From an uncultured Actinomycetes bacterium (GTDB taxonomy: Bacteria; Actinomycetota; Aquicultoria; CAJVYJ01): DNA of 20,019 nt. The position numbers were made by a program, and so were the translations under genes. Location: positions 1 to 20,019 of the forward strand of contig CAJVYJ010000011.1 of the NCBI GenBank assembly GCA_913009475.1, in the 5' to 3' direction. Under the pieces are notes generated by a model. That model saw nothing but the letters and a program-made list of their open reading frames with translations. It searched no databases and was not told the DNA's origin. Positions 1 to 7,681 of the stretch are shown in pieces (the stretch's first letter is position 1; every line of letters begins with the position of its first letter).

Positions 1-2
1 AA

Positions 3-836
3 ACCGGAGGTTTATTCAAAGATCAAGCTAGGGGCTAGGTCGCTATCAGATTGCGGATAATGGTCGGTAAGATGACGGCGGCTGAACTGTGTAAAGTCGG
101 TGAGATATCTAAAAAATACGGAAACGGTATGCTCCATCTGACTGTTCGGCAGGGGATTGAGATACAAGGTATTCCCTTTAATGACTTACAGAAAGCCAAA
201 GATGAATTAGAATCCAGTGGTATTTATGTCGGCGCCTGTGGTCCGAGATTCAGAGTAGTAACCGCATGTCCGGGTGCGGGTATTTGTCCCAACGGATTAG
301 TTCCGACCCAGGACTTGGGGATAGCTTTTAACGAAGAATTTTACGGCAATGAAGAGGGTTTGAACTTGCCTCATAAGTTTAAAGTGACGGTCTCCGGATG
401 CACTGCTTGTTGTTCAAAACCGCAAGAAAATGACTTTTGCTTTCATGGACAAGTCGAGCCGAAGCTGTTTGCTGAAGATTGTACCGGCTGCGGTATTTGT
501 GAAATTACCTGTCGTGAAGGCGCCATTGTTATGAACGATGAGGGTCTGCCCGTGCGCGACCCTGATAAATGTATATTTTGCGGTGACTGCATCAAGAACT
601 GTCCGACTGATGCTTGGACGGCAGAACGTACAGGTTTAGCCGTTTACGCGGGTGGGCATTGGGGCCGACATCCGGAGTTAGGGAAAAAAATAGCTGATTT
701 TGTTTCACCGGACGATGCTTCAGCCTTGATAAAAAAAGCTTTAGCTTTTTATAGGGAAGAGGGAAAACGGGGCGAGCGTTTTGGTGCGACTATTAAGCGC
801 TTTGGTTTCGAAAAGTTTAAGGAGAAGATAATATGA
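3..836 (+). CDS. Siroheme/[4Fe-4S] sulfite reductase (AsrC/Dsr-like), 5' partial, with in-frame TAG
   Basis: Probably reduces sulfite to sulfide in the cytoplasm, as the last step of the sulfate pathway encoded downstream. The open frame after the amber runs from TTG 51 (261 codons). In that numbering, C73-x5-C79 and C117-x3-C121 form the siroheme/[4Fe-4S] signature. C144/C147/C150/C154 and C174/C177/C180/C184 are two ferredoxin-type CxxCxxCxxxC motifs inserted after it. A ferredoxin-like half domain (TVRQGIEI near residue 31) precedes them. The same frame continues upstream to the window edge with family-like residues (GGLFKDQARG), then TAG at 36-38, then VAIRLR. Neither TTG 51 nor ATG 60 has a convincing ribosome site, so the true start is probably left of the window. 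The TAG may be a base error, a nonsense mutation or recoding. The stop overlaps the next start (ATGA). The family is clear; AsrC versus other Dsr-like groups is not resolved. Confidence 0.82.
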
Positions 837-1075
837 GCAACACAATTGCTGACGATACGCTTGATCTTCGCGGCGTATTATGTCCAATCAATTTTGTCAA
901 GACCAAGCTCAAACTGGAAGCGATGGCTGACGGGGAGATACTTGAGGTTTATCTGGACTCCGGTGAACCGATGGCCAATGTTCCTCGCAGCGTAAAAAAT
1001 GAAGGCCATCAGATTATTAAGGCTACAAAAGAAGAAGGCGGATATTTTCGCGTTATTATTAAGAAAAGCAGTTAA
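833..1075 (+). CDS. TusA-family sulfur carrier protein (first copy)
   Basis: This is an 80-residue sulfurtransferase of the TusA/SirA/YedF type, a cytoplasmic carrier that binds sulfur as a persulfide on a single cysteine. The diagnostic N-terminal motif is present: LDLRG, then LCP with C17-P18. The length matches the usual ~75-80 residues. It starts at an ATGA overlap with the sulfite reductase stop, so the two are translationally coupled. That placement suggests it takes or delivers sulfur at the sulfite/sulfide step rather than serving tRNA thiolation, but this is inferred from position. A second, divergent copy lies between the APS reductase and sat genes. Confidence 0.88.
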   Translation: MSNTIADDTLDLRGVLCPINFVKTKLKLEAMADGEILEVYLDSGEPMANVPRSVKNEGHQIIKATKEEGGYFRVIIKKSS

Positions 1076-1086
1076 TCGGAGGCTTC

Positions 1087-1878
1087 ATGGCATATTCTGA
1101 AGAATGGATAGAAAGATACAGCCGGCATATTATCTTACCGGAGGTCGGCGGAAAAGGGCAAGAAAAACTGAACGAATCCAAGGTATTGATAATCGGGGCC
1201 GGTGGGCTGGGCTCGCCGGTAGCATTGTACTTAGCGGCGGCCGGTATAGGCACTCTCGGAATCGTTGATAATGATGTTGTCGATCTCAGTAATCTCCAGC
1301 GGCAGATATTGCATACCACAAATGATTTGGGCCGGCAAAAAACAGAGTCCGCCAAGGAAAAGTTGGAAGCGTTGAATCCGGAGATAACGGTAAACGCTTA
1401 TCATGAATTGGTTAATTCGACTAATATTATGGAAATGATAAAGGATTATGACGTTATCGTTGACGGGACCGATAATTTTCCCACCAGATTTTTAATAAAT
1501 GATGCCTGTGTGTTAGGAAATAAACCCCTGGTACATGGAGCAATACTACGTTTTGACGGTCAGGTTTTTACCATAGTACCCGGCGCTGGTCCTTGCTACC
1601 GATGCATATTCGAAGAGCCGCCGCCCCCCGGGACCGTGCCCAACTGTTCACAGGCCGGTATTTTAGGGGCCATAGCGGGTATAATCGGGACCATTCAAGC
1701 AACCGAAGTATTGAAATTGATTATTGGTAAAGGCCGAACTTTAAAGGGGCGCTTGTTGGTAGTGGATGCTTTGGATATGACTTTCCGGGAAGTTAAAATC
1801 AGGCGCAATTCAGCTTGTCCGATATGCGGAGATAATCCGACCATTACTCAGCTGATTGATTATGAGTGGGTTTGTTAA
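1087..1878 (+). CDS. ThiF/MoeB/HesA-family E1-like adenylyltransferase
   Basis: E1-like enzyme that adenylates the C-terminal diglycine of a ubiquitin-like sulfur carrier so that it can be converted to a thiocarboxylate. The 263-residue protein has the nucleotide-binding loop GAGGLG (37-42), the acidic D61-N-D segment, and the NLQRQ motif (69-73). The zinc ligands are C170/C173 and C244/C247, and the likely catalytic cysteine is C187 in PNCSQAG. A GGAGG site at 1078-1082 precedes the ATG by four bases. It ends in an unpaired cysteine (EWVC). No separate thiamine or molybdopterin genes are nearby, so its natural partner is probably the ThiS-like protein at 8640 in the same operon. The family is certain; the partner is inferred. 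Confidence 0.92.
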   Translation: MAYSEEWIERYSRHIILPEVGGKGQEKLNESKVLIIGAGGLGSPVALYLAAAGIGTLGIVDNDVVDLSNLQRQILHTTNDLGRQKTESAKEKLEALNPEITVNAYHELVNSTNIMEMIKDYDVIVDGTDNFPTRFLINDACVLGNKPLVHGAILRFDGQVFTIVPGAGPCYRCIFEEPPPPGTVPNCSQAGILGAIAGIIGTIQATEVLKLIIGKGRTLKGRLLVVDALDMTFREVKIRRNSACPICGDNPTITQLIDYEWVC

Positions 1879-1894
1879 GGAGCTTGAATAAATT

Positions 1895-2341
1895 ATGAAA
1901 TTTTCATTAAAAGCTGAATACGGCTTAAGAGCGTTAATAGAGTTGGCGATAGTGAACGGCCGGGGACTGATAGGGGCTAAAGAGATAGCCGTCAGACAGG
2001 GGATACCGGTGCGTTTTCTCGAGCAACAAGTGACGGCTCTTAAGAAAGCCGGTTTGGTATTAAGTCAAAGGGGCGCGGGCGGCGGTTGCGCGTTGGCTAA
2101 AGACCCCGACCGCATCAGCGTACTTGAAGTGATAGAGACGCTGGACGGGCCGGTTATTAATATGGATTGCTTGTCGAGCGGAGACCAATCATGCAGTCAG
2201 GACTCTTGTTGTGTCATCCAAGAACTCTGGTATAAATCCCAAGTCGAATTAAAAGAATTTTTAAAAAATATTACAATCGCGGATTTAGCGCAACGCCACA
2301 AGGATATTCAGAGGTCAAAAAGTTTAATGTACTATATTTAA
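1895..2341 (+). CDS. Rrf2-family transcriptional regulator, IscR/CymR-like
   Basis: A 148-residue winged-helix regulator. It opens with the typical MKFSLKAEYGLRAL and has the helix-turn-helix around residues 27-52 (AKEIAVRQGIPVRFLEQ), followed by the RGAGGGCAL wing. A cysteine cluster at C92, C100, C105 and C106 sits where IscR-type members bind an Fe-S cluster, with spacing slightly different from IscR (Cx7Cx4CC). It may therefore sense Fe-S or sulfur status. Alternatively it could act like CymR, which controls cysteine genes through CysK. An AAGGAG overlapping the preceding stop gives a ribosome site about 12 bases before the ATG. Position inside the operon suggests autoregulation of sulfate assimilation, but no operator could be identified, because the operon promoter lies outside the window. 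Confidence 0.9.
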   Translation: MKFSLKAEYGLRALIELAIVNGRGLIGAKEIAVRQGIPVRFLEQQVTALKKAGLVLSQRGAGGGCALAKDPDRISVLEVIETLDGPVINMDCLSSGDQSCSQDSCCVIQELWYKSQVELKEFLKNITIADLAQRHKDIQRSKSLMYYI

Positions 2342-2370
2342 TTTAACATAATTAGCCTGGAGGAGATTTA

Positions 2371-3063
2371 ATGGTTTATAAGGAATTAGAAAACGCGAGC
2401 GCAAGTGAGATTCTAACTTGGGCGTTTGATAAATTTGGCGACAAGATTGCGCTGGCTTCCAGTTTTGGGCTGGAAGACGTAGCTTTAATCGATATGATGG
2501 TAAAGATTAATAAAGGGCCCAGAGTATTTACATTAGATACGGGACGTTTAAATCAAGAAACGTATGATGTTATGGATGCGGTTCGCGATAAATACGGTAT
2601 AAATATTGAAGTATTTTGTCCTGACACTGAGGCCTTGGAGGCTATGGTCAGGGAGAAAGGTTTGAATTTTTTTTACGATAGCATTGAAAATCGTAAGCAA
2701 TGTTGCGGCGTAAGAAAGATCAAGCCCCTTAAAAGAGCTTTGGGTGAGCTGGACGCGTGGATTACCGGGTTACGTCGGCAGCAAGCGGTTACCAGGTCAG
2801 CAGTTAAGAGTGTGGAATTCGATGAGTCGAATCAGTTGGTCAAGATCAATCCGCTGGTTGAATGGAGCGAAGAACAGGTTCGTGATTATGTCAAAGAAAA
2901 TAACGTTCCTTATAATAAGTTGCATGACCAAGGTTTCCCCAGCATTGGCTGTGAGCCGTGTACCAGGGCTGTAAAAGCCGGTGAAGATGTGCGGGCCGGG
3001 CGTTGGTGGTGGGAGACGCCGGAGCAAAAAGAGTGCGGCCTGCATGTGAAAAAGGGAGCCTAG
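2371..3063 (+). CDS. cysH: Adenylyl-sulfate (APS) reductase, CysH family, Fe-S type
   Basis: Reduces activated sulfate to sulfite, using thioredoxin or a similar reductant. The 230-residue protein has the ATP-pyrophosphatase-like loop SSFG (30-33) and the LDTGR segment (55-59). It has both cysteine pairs of a [4Fe-4S] cluster: C111-C112 and C194-x2-C197. The catalytic C-terminal ECGLH carries C222. The CC/CxxC pairs are diagnostic of APS reductase (bacterial assimilatory type) rather than cluster-free PAPS reductase. This fits the absence of an APS kinase gene here. A GGAGGAG site at 2359-2365 lies five bases before the ATG. It sits between the Rrf2 gene and the second tusA, with sat following. 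Confidence 0.93.
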   Translation: MVYKELENASASEILTWAFDKFGDKIALASSFGLEDVALIDMMVKINKGPRVFTLDTGRLNQETYDVMDAVRDKYGINIEVFCPDTEALEAMVREKGLNFFYDSIENRKQCCGVRKIKPLKRALGELDAWITGLRRQQAVTRSAVKSVEFDESNQLVKINPLVEWSEEQVRDYVKENNVPYNKLHDQGFPSIGCEPCTRAVKAGEDVRAGRWWWETPEQKECGLHVKKGA

Positions 3064-3099
3064 CTACACCAAGCCAATATAATAAGGATGTGCAGAAGG

Positions 3100-3339
3100 A
3101 TGAGTGAGGAAATTAAGACGGACGTAACCTTGGACGCGATAGGTCTGCGTTGTCCACTGCCGGCGGTTAAAACCGCTATGCGGCTGGAGACAATGGATAC
3201 TGATCAAATTTTGGAAGTGTTGACAACTGACTCCATCAGCAAGGTCGATTTGCCGGCTTGGTGCAAGGAAACTGGCAATGAACTTGTCACCGTTAAGGAC
3301 GAGGGCGAAGTTTTTAAGATTTATATTCGTAAAAGATAA
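3100..3339 (+). CDS. TusA-family sulfur carrier protein (second copy)
   Basis: Second TusA-like protein in the operon, with the diagnostic GLRCPLP motif (cysteine-proline pair) and about 79 residues. I prefer the ATG at 3100: AAGGA at 3084-3088 then lies 11 bases upstream. The in-frame ATG at 3088 would overlap that site and would add only MCRR. It differs clearly from the copy at 833 (for instance DAIGLRCPLPAVK against DLRGVLCPINFVK), so the two are paralogues, not a recent duplication. It lies between the APS reductase and ATP sulfurylase genes. A role in carrying sulfur within this pathway is inferred. Confidence 0.88.
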   Translation: MSEEIKTDVTLDAIGLRCPLPAVKTAMRLETMDTDQILEVLTTDSISKVDLPAWCKETGNELVTVKDEGEVFKIYIRKR

Positions 3340-3360
3340 AATGGAGGCGTAAAAAAAAGT

Positions 3361-4521
3361 ATGAAAGATGCTATTTCAGCACATGGCGGTAGATTAATAA
3401 ATCAAGAATTAAGCGGTAAGGAGGCGGAAAACATTGATACGGGTTCTATGCCGACTATTCACCTATCCGCCAGGGAGATATCAGATCTGGAGATGATAGC
3501 GATCGGTGCCTTTAGCCCATTACGGGGTTTTATGGGCCGTGACGATTATGAAAGCGTTATCTCTAATATGCGGCTGAATAATGGCTTGCCCTGGACTATT
3601 CCGATTAAGTTGGCGGTATCAAAAGAAAATGCGGCCGAGTTAAAATTGGATCAAGATATAGCTTTATTAGATAAAGATAAGCATGCTGTCGCTATTTTAG
3701 AACTGCGAGAAAAATATAAATATGATAAAGCCAAGGAAGCTTTGGAAGTCTACGGCACGACGGATGAAAAGCATCCAGGGGTAGCATATCTTTATCAAGA
3801 GGGGGAGGTTCTCTTAGGCGGAGCCATACATTTATTGGAACGGCAACACGATGAAGACCCCGCTTACGCAAATTACCGATTGGACCCGGCGGAAAGTAGA
3901 AGCATATTTAAAGAAAAAGGCTGGCGGCGGATAGTCGGCTTCCAGACCAGAAACCCTGTTCATCGGGCTCACGAGTATATTCAAAAATGCGCTTTGGAGA
4001 CAGTAGACGGGCTTTTCCTGCACCCACTGGTAGGGGCGACTAAGAGTGATGATATACCGGCTGATTTGCGAATGAAATGTTATGTCACTATATTGGAGAA
4101 GTATTATCCGAAAGACAGAGTGGTTTTAGGGGTGTTGCCGACGGCCATGAGATACGCCGGCCCTAAAGAAGCTATATTCCATGCGATAATCCGCAAAAAT
4201 TATGGCTGCACGCATTTTATTGTCGGTCGGGACCATGCCGGTGTCGGTGATTATTACGGCTCGTTTGACGCCCACTATATATTTGATGAATTTGGCGCCG
4301 ACGAACTGGAGATAACCCCCTTGTTTTTTGATTATACTTTTTATTGTCGTCGTTGCGGCGGGATGGCGTCTTATAAGACTTGTCCGCATGACGCCGATGA
4401 ACATATAGCTTTATCAGGCACCAAGGTGCGTGAGATGCTGCGGTCCGGTCAGATGCCTCCGGCTGAGTTTTCACGACCTGAAGTCGCGAAAATATTACTG
4501 GAAGGAATGGGGAAGTCTTAA
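3361..4521 (+). CDS. sat: Sulfate adenylyltransferase (ATP sulfurylase)
   Basis: Converts sulfate and ATP to adenosine 5'-phosphosulfate and pyrophosphate, the activation step of the pathway. The 386-residue protein is a full-length single-domain Sat, unlike CysDN. The PUA-like N-terminal part has the segment FSPLRGFMGRDDYE. The catalytic core has QTRNPVHRAHE near residue 195, GRDHAGVGDYYG near 287, and the C-terminal SGTKVREML. A zinc-type cysteine/histidine cluster (YCRRCGG and CPHD) lies near residues 330-345, as in many bacterial and archaeal homologues. GGAGG lies about 12 bases before the ATG. There is no fused APS kinase domain, consistent with direct use of APS by the adjacent cysH product. 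Confidence 0.97.
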   Translation: MKDAISAHGGRLINQELSGKEAENIDTGSMPTIHLSAREISDLEMIAIGAFSPLRGFMGRDDYESVISNMRLNNGLPWTIPIKLAVSKENAAELKLDQDIALLDKDKHAVAILELREKYKYDKAKEALEVYGTTDEKHPGVAYLYQEGEVLLGGAIHLLERQHDEDPAYANYRLDPAESRSIFKEKGWRRIVGFQTRNPVHRAHEYIQKCALETVDGLFLHPLVGATKSDDIPADLRMKCYVTILEKYYPKDRVVLGVLPTAMRYAGPKEAIFHAIIRKNYGCTHFIVGRDHAGVGDYYGSFDAHYIFDEFGADELEITPLFFDYTFYCRRCGGMASYKTCPHDADEHIALSGTKVREMLRSGQMPPAEFSRPEVAKILLEGMGKS

Positions 4522-4522
4522 A

Positions 4523-5746
4523 TTGCAAAAGAAAGCCGCGATAATTGAAAATCCGGCGTTATTAAAGTTGGAACTGTTGTCCAAAGGTGTGCGCTTGGAT
4601 AAAAGCGCTCTTAAAAGCGAAGAGATAGCCCAGGCTTTGGAGATAGGCAACAGAGTGAGCGTGCCCTTGGAACTGGATATGATCCTTCCGGGCAACGTGC
4701 TGGTTAATATAGCCGTTCAAGAATGCTTGGACAAGGATAGTTGCTATGTTTTAAAGAATGACAACGGCGAATTTTATATTACGAACGGAGTCGCTAAGAC
4801 CAGGGTATGGATAGTGCCGCCGCCTAAATTTTATAATCAAACAACTTCATCCGGGGCCTTATTAGCTAAAATAGGCCGCACTTACGGCAACTATCTTTTA
4901 ATTACACCCAGCGGCGCGTGCGAATTTTTATCAAGGGATATGGCTTGCAAATATTGTGACGTGGAGGCTAAACAGACACCTGATAAGAGTATTGATGATG
5001 TATTGGAGACTGTTGAAGCGGCCTTAAAAGAGGGAGCGGCGGAGTATATATGCTTTAACATCGGTTATGCCGACTCGGAAGACGGCGGTATCAAGCAGTT
5101 GCTGCCTTATATAAAAGCAGTTAAAGATAGTTTTAACGCTCTCATATGCATTCAAGCGCAGCCGCCGGCGTCGGATGAATGGGTTGATATGACTTACGCG
5201 GCCGGTGTTGACTCCTTGGCCTATAATCTGGAGGTTTTTGATCCGGAGATTTTCGGCTTAATAGCGCCGGGAAAGAAAAGGTTGGTTGGTCGCGATCGCT
5301 ACTTTAAGGCTTTAGCCCGGGCGGCTAAAGTTTTCCCCTCAGGCGCGGTAGTCAGTAATCTGATAATAGGATTAGAACCGGTTGAGTCGACTTTAAAAGG
5401 TATTGACGCTTTGGCGGCGTTCGGCGTCGTTCCGACTTTGCCGTTATTCCGGCCTCTGCCTAACGGCGAATTGACCAGTTATGTTAAATTAAGTCCGGAA
5501 GCTATCGCGCCGATCTTTATTCACTTGGAGGCGGCTTTAAATAAAAATAAGCTCTCATCGAGTTGGATAAATCACTTTAATATCGTCGTTAACGCGATAG
5601 ACGCTCATTTGTTTGGCGGCCAGACTCCCGTGAAGAAAAATTGGCCGTCGATTTTCAGCGCAAAAAAACATAATAAATTAGCATTAAATTTAAGACGTCG
5701 GCTGAGAGTTAGGGCAACGGATAATAATGAGCCAACAGGATTATAA
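4523..5746 (+). CDS. Radical SAM protein with atypical Cx8Cx2C cluster motif
   Basis: A protein of about 407 residues of unknown reaction. The start is placed at TTG 4523, one base after the sat stop, with a GGGGAAG purine stretch just upstream. Earlier in-frame starts lie inside sat. The predicted cluster ligands read C-EFLSRDMA-C-KY-C, that is Cx8Cx2C instead of the usual Cx3Cx2C, about 135 residues in. Downstream segments fit a TIM-barrel radical SAM core: AAEYICFNIG, LICIQAQPP, GVDSLAYNLEVFDPEIF and VVSNLIIGLEP. The N-terminal ~120 residues look like a separate domain. It overlaps the transporter gene by 20 bases. Co-transcription with sat and the sulfate permease suggests a sulfur-related job, but no substrate can be named. 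Confidence 0.8.
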   Translation: MQKKAAIIENPALLKLELLSKGVRLDKSALKSEEIAQALEIGNRVSVPLELDMILPGNVLVNIAVQECLDKDSCYVLKNDNGEFYITNGVAKTRVWIVPPPKFYNQTTSSGALLAKIGRTYGNYLLITPSGACEFLSRDMACKYCDVEAKQTPDKSIDDVLETVEAALKEGAAEYICFNIGYADSEDGGIKQLLPYIKAVKDSFNALICIQAQPPASDEWVDMTYAAGVDSLAYNLEVFDPEIFGLIAPGKKRLVGRDRYFKALARAAKVFPSGAVVSNLIIGLEPVESTLKGIDALAAFGVVPTLPLFRPLPNGELTSYVKLSPEAIAPIFIHLEAALNKNKLSSSWINHFNIVVNAIDAHLFGGQTPVKKNWPSIFSAKKHNKLALNLRRRLRVRATDNNEPTGL

Positions 5747-7181
5747 AGAGGATCGGCGTGTTGTTGTTGATACTCGACCAATCCCGCTGGTTATTCTAGC
5801 TAAAAGCTATCGTTTTATTATATTTTTAGTCGCGGCGGTATTATTCGTTGTTATTATCGCGCTTCCGACACCGGCTGGTTTGGGTGTGGCCGGGCAGCGA
5901 GCCTTGGCTGCGTTTGTTGTCTGCTTAATATTATGGGTGACGAGAGTTATTCCTTTGGCCGTTACCAGTTTGCTGGCGATAGTTTTAATTCCGCTGCTGG
6001 GCATCTTGGACAGCTCCGAGGCTTTCTCGTTATTCGGTAATCAAGCGGTATTTTTTATCCTTGGCGCTTTTATCTTGGCCGCGGCGCTGATGAAATCCGG
6101 TTTGTCCAGCCGTATGGCGTTGCTTTTTTTACGTCGTTTTGGTTCAACCCCAAGGTCTTTGTTGATAGGCGCGATGTTAGTGCCGGCTCTGTTGTCTTTT
6201 CTCATGCCGGAGCACGCGGTCGCGGCGATGATGTTTCCGATTATATTGGAAGTGGTCCATAGCTTGAAGCTAAAGCCCTTAAAAGACAATTACGGGCAGG
6301 CACTATTTTTATCGATGGCTTGGGGCGCGGCTATCGGTGGTGTGGCTACATTTCTTGGTGGCGCTCGCAACGCTTTAGCTGTTGGTATCTTAAAGCAATC
6401 GACAGGGCAATTTATCGGTTTTTTCGAATGGACTATAGCTGTTTTACCGCTGGTTATCGTCATGTTGGTTATTGCGCATCTGATCATCGGAAGATTTTTT
6501 CCGTCTCAGATCACTGATGTCAAAGATGCCGTTGTGGCCTTAGAAAATAAGAACAAGAAATTAGGCAAGATGAGCTTAGAAGAGCGACTTATCGGCCTGG
6601 TGATGATATTGACTATTTTAGCCTGGGTATTCTTAGGGGGCCGCTATGAGTTGGCGACCATAGCGATACTTGCGGTCGTGGCTTTATTCGCGCTGCAACT
6701 GGTTGAATGGAAGGACTTAGAAGAATATGTCAATTGGGGCATAATTTTGATGTATGGCGGGGCCATCACGCTGGGCTTTGCGCTGGAAAAATCCGGCGCT
6801 GCTTCTTGGCTGGCTAAGGTCACCATAACCAGCTGGGCAAAGTCACCATTTTTAGTTGTCGCATTGTTGGCGTTGGTCTCGCTGTTGTTTACTGAGGGCA
6901 TGAGTAATGCCGCGGTTGTAGCTATGCTTTTACCCGTAGGATTAGGCATAGGCAAACAATATGGGATAGATTTACGGATTATGGTATTTGCCATCGCCGT
7001 TCCCGCCGGTTTGGGCTTTGGTTTGCCGATGGGCAACCCTCCTAACGCCATCGCTTATTCTTCGGGGTACATAAATCCCAGAAAAATGTTGACCATCGGG
7101 CTGATATTGGATCTTGTAGCTTGGTCCGTTTTTCTGATTATGATTAAAATATATTGGCCATTAATTAATATAAAGTTTTAA
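5727..7181 (+). CDS. DASS/SLC13-family permease, probable sulfate importer
   Basis: Integral inner-membrane transporter of 484 residues with about ten to twelve hydrophobic segments, the first at residues 30-47. The repeat architecture of the divalent anion:sodium symporter group is visible. The first half contains FFILGAFILAAALMKSGL and a helical hairpin with LMPEHAVAAMMFP. The second half mirrors it with LMYGGAITLGFALEKSGA, TEGMSNAAVVAMLLP and the tip motif MGNPPNAIAYSSGYI. The gene overlaps the radical SAM stop by 20 bases and is followed after two bases by a Usp-like gene. Sulfate specificity is inferred from the operon; the family also carries dicarboxylates. No other sulfate transporter is present in the window. 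Confidence 0.88.
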   Translation: MSQQDYKEDRRVVVDTRPIPLVILAKSYRFIIFLVAAVLFVVIIALPTPAGLGVAGQRALAAFVVCLILWVTRVIPLAVTSLLAIVLIPLLGILDSSEAFSLFGNQAVFFILGAFILAAALMKSGLSSRMALLFLRRFGSTPRSLLIGAMLVPALLSFLMPEHAVAAMMFPIILEVVHSLKLKPLKDNYGQALFLSMAWGAAIGGVATFLGGARNALAVGILKQSTGQFIGFFEWTIAVLPLVIVMLVIAHLIIGRFFPSQITDVKDAVVALENKNKKLGKMSLEERLIGLVMILTILAWVFLGGRYELATIAILAVVALFALQLVEWKDLEEYVNWGIILMYGGAITLGFALEKSGAASWLAKVTITSWAKSPFLVVALLALVSLLFTEGMSNAAVVAMLLPVGLGIGKQYGIDLRIMVFAIAVPAGLGFGLPMGNPPNAIAYSSGYINPRKMLTIGLILDLVAWSVFLIMIKIYWPLINIKF

Positions 7182-7183
7182 CT

Positions 7184-7651
7184 ATGAAAAAATTCTTATT
7201 GGTATTGTCGACAACCGAGCAGTCCAACGAAGTGGTAGGTTACGCTTTAAGTTTAGCGAAGGATAAAGACGCTGCTCTGTTTGTGCTCTTTATTTTGGAT
7301 TCAAACGTACCGGCGACTATTTTTGAGAAATTAACTAATATAGGTTTTATTGGCGATAAGCCCGGTTCGGAACTGAAAGAGGCTATCAGTAATGAATACG
7401 CCGACCAGGCGCACCAGTTTTTAAACGACATCAAGGAGGAAGCTGACACAAAGGGCGTAAGCTGTAAAACTTTTATCGAGCAAGGTGATTTTACCGACAA
7501 AGCATTAGCAGCTATCGCTCGTTTTGCGGCTGATATGATAATCTTGAACAGAAGCAGAAAATCAGTTTTTTCTCGCTTATTGATAGGCTCTAAAATCGAC
7601 CGCTTACTGCGTAAAGCACCGTGTGAGATTAAAATATTCGAGGGAGATTAG
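7184..7651 (+). CDS. Universal stress protein (UspA) family protein
   Basis: Small cytoplasmic alpha/beta protein of 155 residues with the Usp fold pattern. It has an initial beta strand KKFLLVLSTTEQS, a middle region ending in FIEQGDF, and a closing strand APCEIKIFEG. In ATP-binding members the loop reads Gx2Gx9G(S/T). Here the corresponding NRSRKSVFSRLLIGSK keeps only the last GS, so nucleotide binding may be lost or altered. It begins two bases after the permease stop and is probably co-translated. Usp domains often accompany or are fused to transporters, so a regulatory link to the permease is plausible but unproven. Confidence 0.82.
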   Translation: MKKFLLVLSTTEQSNEVVGYALSLAKDKDAALFVLFILDSNVPATIFEKLTNIGFIGDKPGSELKEAISNEYADQAHQFLNDIKEEADTKGVSCKTFIEQGDFTDKALAAIARFAADMIILNRSRKSVFSRLLIGSKIDRLLRKAPCEIKIFEGD

Positions 7652-7681
7652 AATAATTATCAAAAGTAGAAAGGATAAAAG

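Noticed and set aside
36..38. TAG reassigned to an amino acid throughout this genome
   Set aside because: Several well-supported genes in the window end with TAG at the expected family length, so a general reassignment is not possible. Only local recoding remains open.
6644..7051. 135-codon open frame on the minus strand inside the permease gene
   Set aside because: It lies wholly within a well-supported membrane transporter gene, has no recognisable domain, and looks like a codon-bias shadow.
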